DNA of 7,514 bases from Acidobacteriota bacterium (lineage in GTDB: Bacteria > Acidobacteriota > Terriglobia > Terriglobales > Acidobacteriaceae): assembly GCA_021846065.1 (NCBI GenBank), contig JAJZCP010000066.1, positions 1-7,514 on the forward strand, in the 5' to 3' direction. Shown piece after piece: positions 7,087 through 7,514 of this stretch; within the stretch, counting starts at the first letter, position 1, and each line of letters begins with the position of its first letter. The position numbers and the translations under genes were made by a program. The notes under the pieces are model-generated. The model did not search any database and was not told the origin of the DNA. It was given only the letters and a program-made list of their open reading frames with translations.

Positions 7087-7277
7087 TGACCTGCGAAATC
7101 CACGGAATGCACGCGTTGAACCAGCACGGCTCATCCACTCGTAGTCTATGCCTGCACGCGCAGGATAGAAAGTGGCTGGAAACCCTGATTTCCCGCCTGG
7201 AACAATCCGCGGCGCAACAAAACCGGGCACGAAATCGTCTACGACTGTGTATTCTGAAAAGAACAGGACGCTTTTGG
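7087..7277. promoter_or_regulatory. Divergent intergenic region between the exported-protein gene and the small membrane-protein gene
   Basis: These 191 bases must hold the promoters of both divergent genes, but none is convincing. For the minus-strand gene, TATCCT (plus-strand 7162-7167) is a possible -10 without a good -35. For the plus-strand gene, TATTCT at 7250-7255 is a possible -10, again without a good -35. Short inverted repeats lie between them, at 7151-7164 (CCTGC-ACGC-GCAGG) and 7174-7197. If the minus-strand gene starts at 7134, the region shrinks to 143 bases. Confidence 0.35.
7174..7197. repeat. Imperfect inverted repeat, operator-like
   Basis: GGCTGGAAA (7174-7182) and TTTCCCGCC (7189-7197) form a 9-bp dyad with one mismatch around a 6-base centre. 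It sits midway between two divergent genes, where a regulator could control both. There is no T run after it, so it is not a terminator. A binding role is inferred from position only. Confidence 0.4.
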
Positions 7278-7514
7278 ATGCAGAACTATCGCAGGCAAAC
7301 CACGCGCACCAGCATTGCCCGCCAACGGGCCATTCGACGCGCTGTCTTTTGCTGCATCGCGTTGCTGACTCTGCTGATGTTTATGCAGGCCGCGCACGTT
7401 CATCCTGTCGGCAGCAATACAGACCAGTGCCCCATCTGCGTCGCCATGCACTCGGCGACGCCGGCAGCCACACCCACTGCCGTGGTTGTCCTTGCACATG
7501 CTTCCACGCCGATT
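7278..7514 (+). CDS. Small Arg-rich membrane protein with HVHP and CPIC motifs (3' end outside window)
   Basis: An open frame runs from ATG at 7278 to the window edge, giving 79 residues with no stop. The cytoplasmic lead has seven arginines in the first 21 residues. One hydrophobic segment (about 22-39, AVFCCIALLTLLMFMQAA) follows and is either an uncleaved anchor or a signal peptide. Just after it come His40, His42 (HVHP), Cys51 and Cys54 (CPIC) and Met57-His58, then an Ala/Thr/Pro-rich stretch. His and Cys at this spacing on the outer side of the membrane suggest metal binding or redox chemistry, as in small DUF2946-like proteins found beside metal transport genes, but I cannot assign a family. 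AGGA at 7265-7268, nine bases before the ATG, is a plausible ribosome binding site and supports this start. Base use and length argue for a real gene, though without its end or downstream neighbours the role stays open. Confidence 0.7.
   Translation, partial: MQNYRRQTTRTSIARQRAIRRAVFCCIALLTLLMFMQAAHVHPVGSNTDQCPICVAMHSATPAATPTAVVVLAHASTPI

Noticed and set aside
1..7514. Search for CRISPR repeats, tRNA or rRNA, transposase genes, attachment sites and phage genes
   Set aside because: No spaced repeats, cloverleaf sequences, transposase motifs or target-site duplications were seen. The window is filled by ordinary chromosomal genes with short gaps.

Overview
The window looks like a chromosomal segment from a moderately GC-rich bacterium. 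The most likely source is Acidobacteriota, class Terriglobia. This rests on my recollection that the exported unknown protein on the minus strand, with its LTDGTFQL...GDRVRYFSV module, and the small Arg-rich membrane protein with HVHP...CPIC at the right edge are types typical of that group. No search was run, so the taxonomy is an inference. The window contains no mobile element, CRISPR array, tRNA, rRNA or prophage sequence.

Layout, left to right. (1) Bases 1-872 hold the 3' end of infB (translation initiation factor IF-2). It is followed by a very strong intrinsic terminator at 896-932 that closes the infB operon. (2) Bases 984-2157 hold a separate transcription unit for ald, NAD-dependent alanine dehydrogenase (371 aa, with the known catalytic and substrate-binding residues in place). 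It has its own promoter and a good Shine-Dalgarno sequence. (3) Bases 2203-5917 hold a two-gene operon encoding an NtrY-type membrane sensor histidine kinase (774 aa) and an NtrX-type response regulator with REC, AAA+ and Fis-HTH domains (456 aa). The genes are 6 bases apart. A perfect TATAAT box lies just 7 bases before the kinase ATG, which suggests a leaderless mRNA. (4) Bases 5929-7086 on the minus strand, convergent with ntrX, encode an exported protein of unknown function. (5) Bases 7278-7514 are the start of a small membrane-anchored His/Cys protein, divergent from gene 4 and cut off by the window end.

How they may work together. Ald interconverts L-alanine and pyruvate plus ammonium. 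NtrYX systems are linked to nitrogen and redox control in Proteobacteria. The adjacency of ald and ntrYX is therefore suggestive, but it is not proof of regulation.

The most notable observation is that the NtrX AAA+ domain has intact Walker A, Walker B, arginine-finger candidates and HTH, but has no GAFTGA motif. The L1 loop is replaced by an Ala/Pro-rich stretch about 4 residues longer than in NtrC. This predicts a regulator that does not activate sigma-54 RNA polymerase in the usual way. I found no clear previously undescribed multi-gene system.
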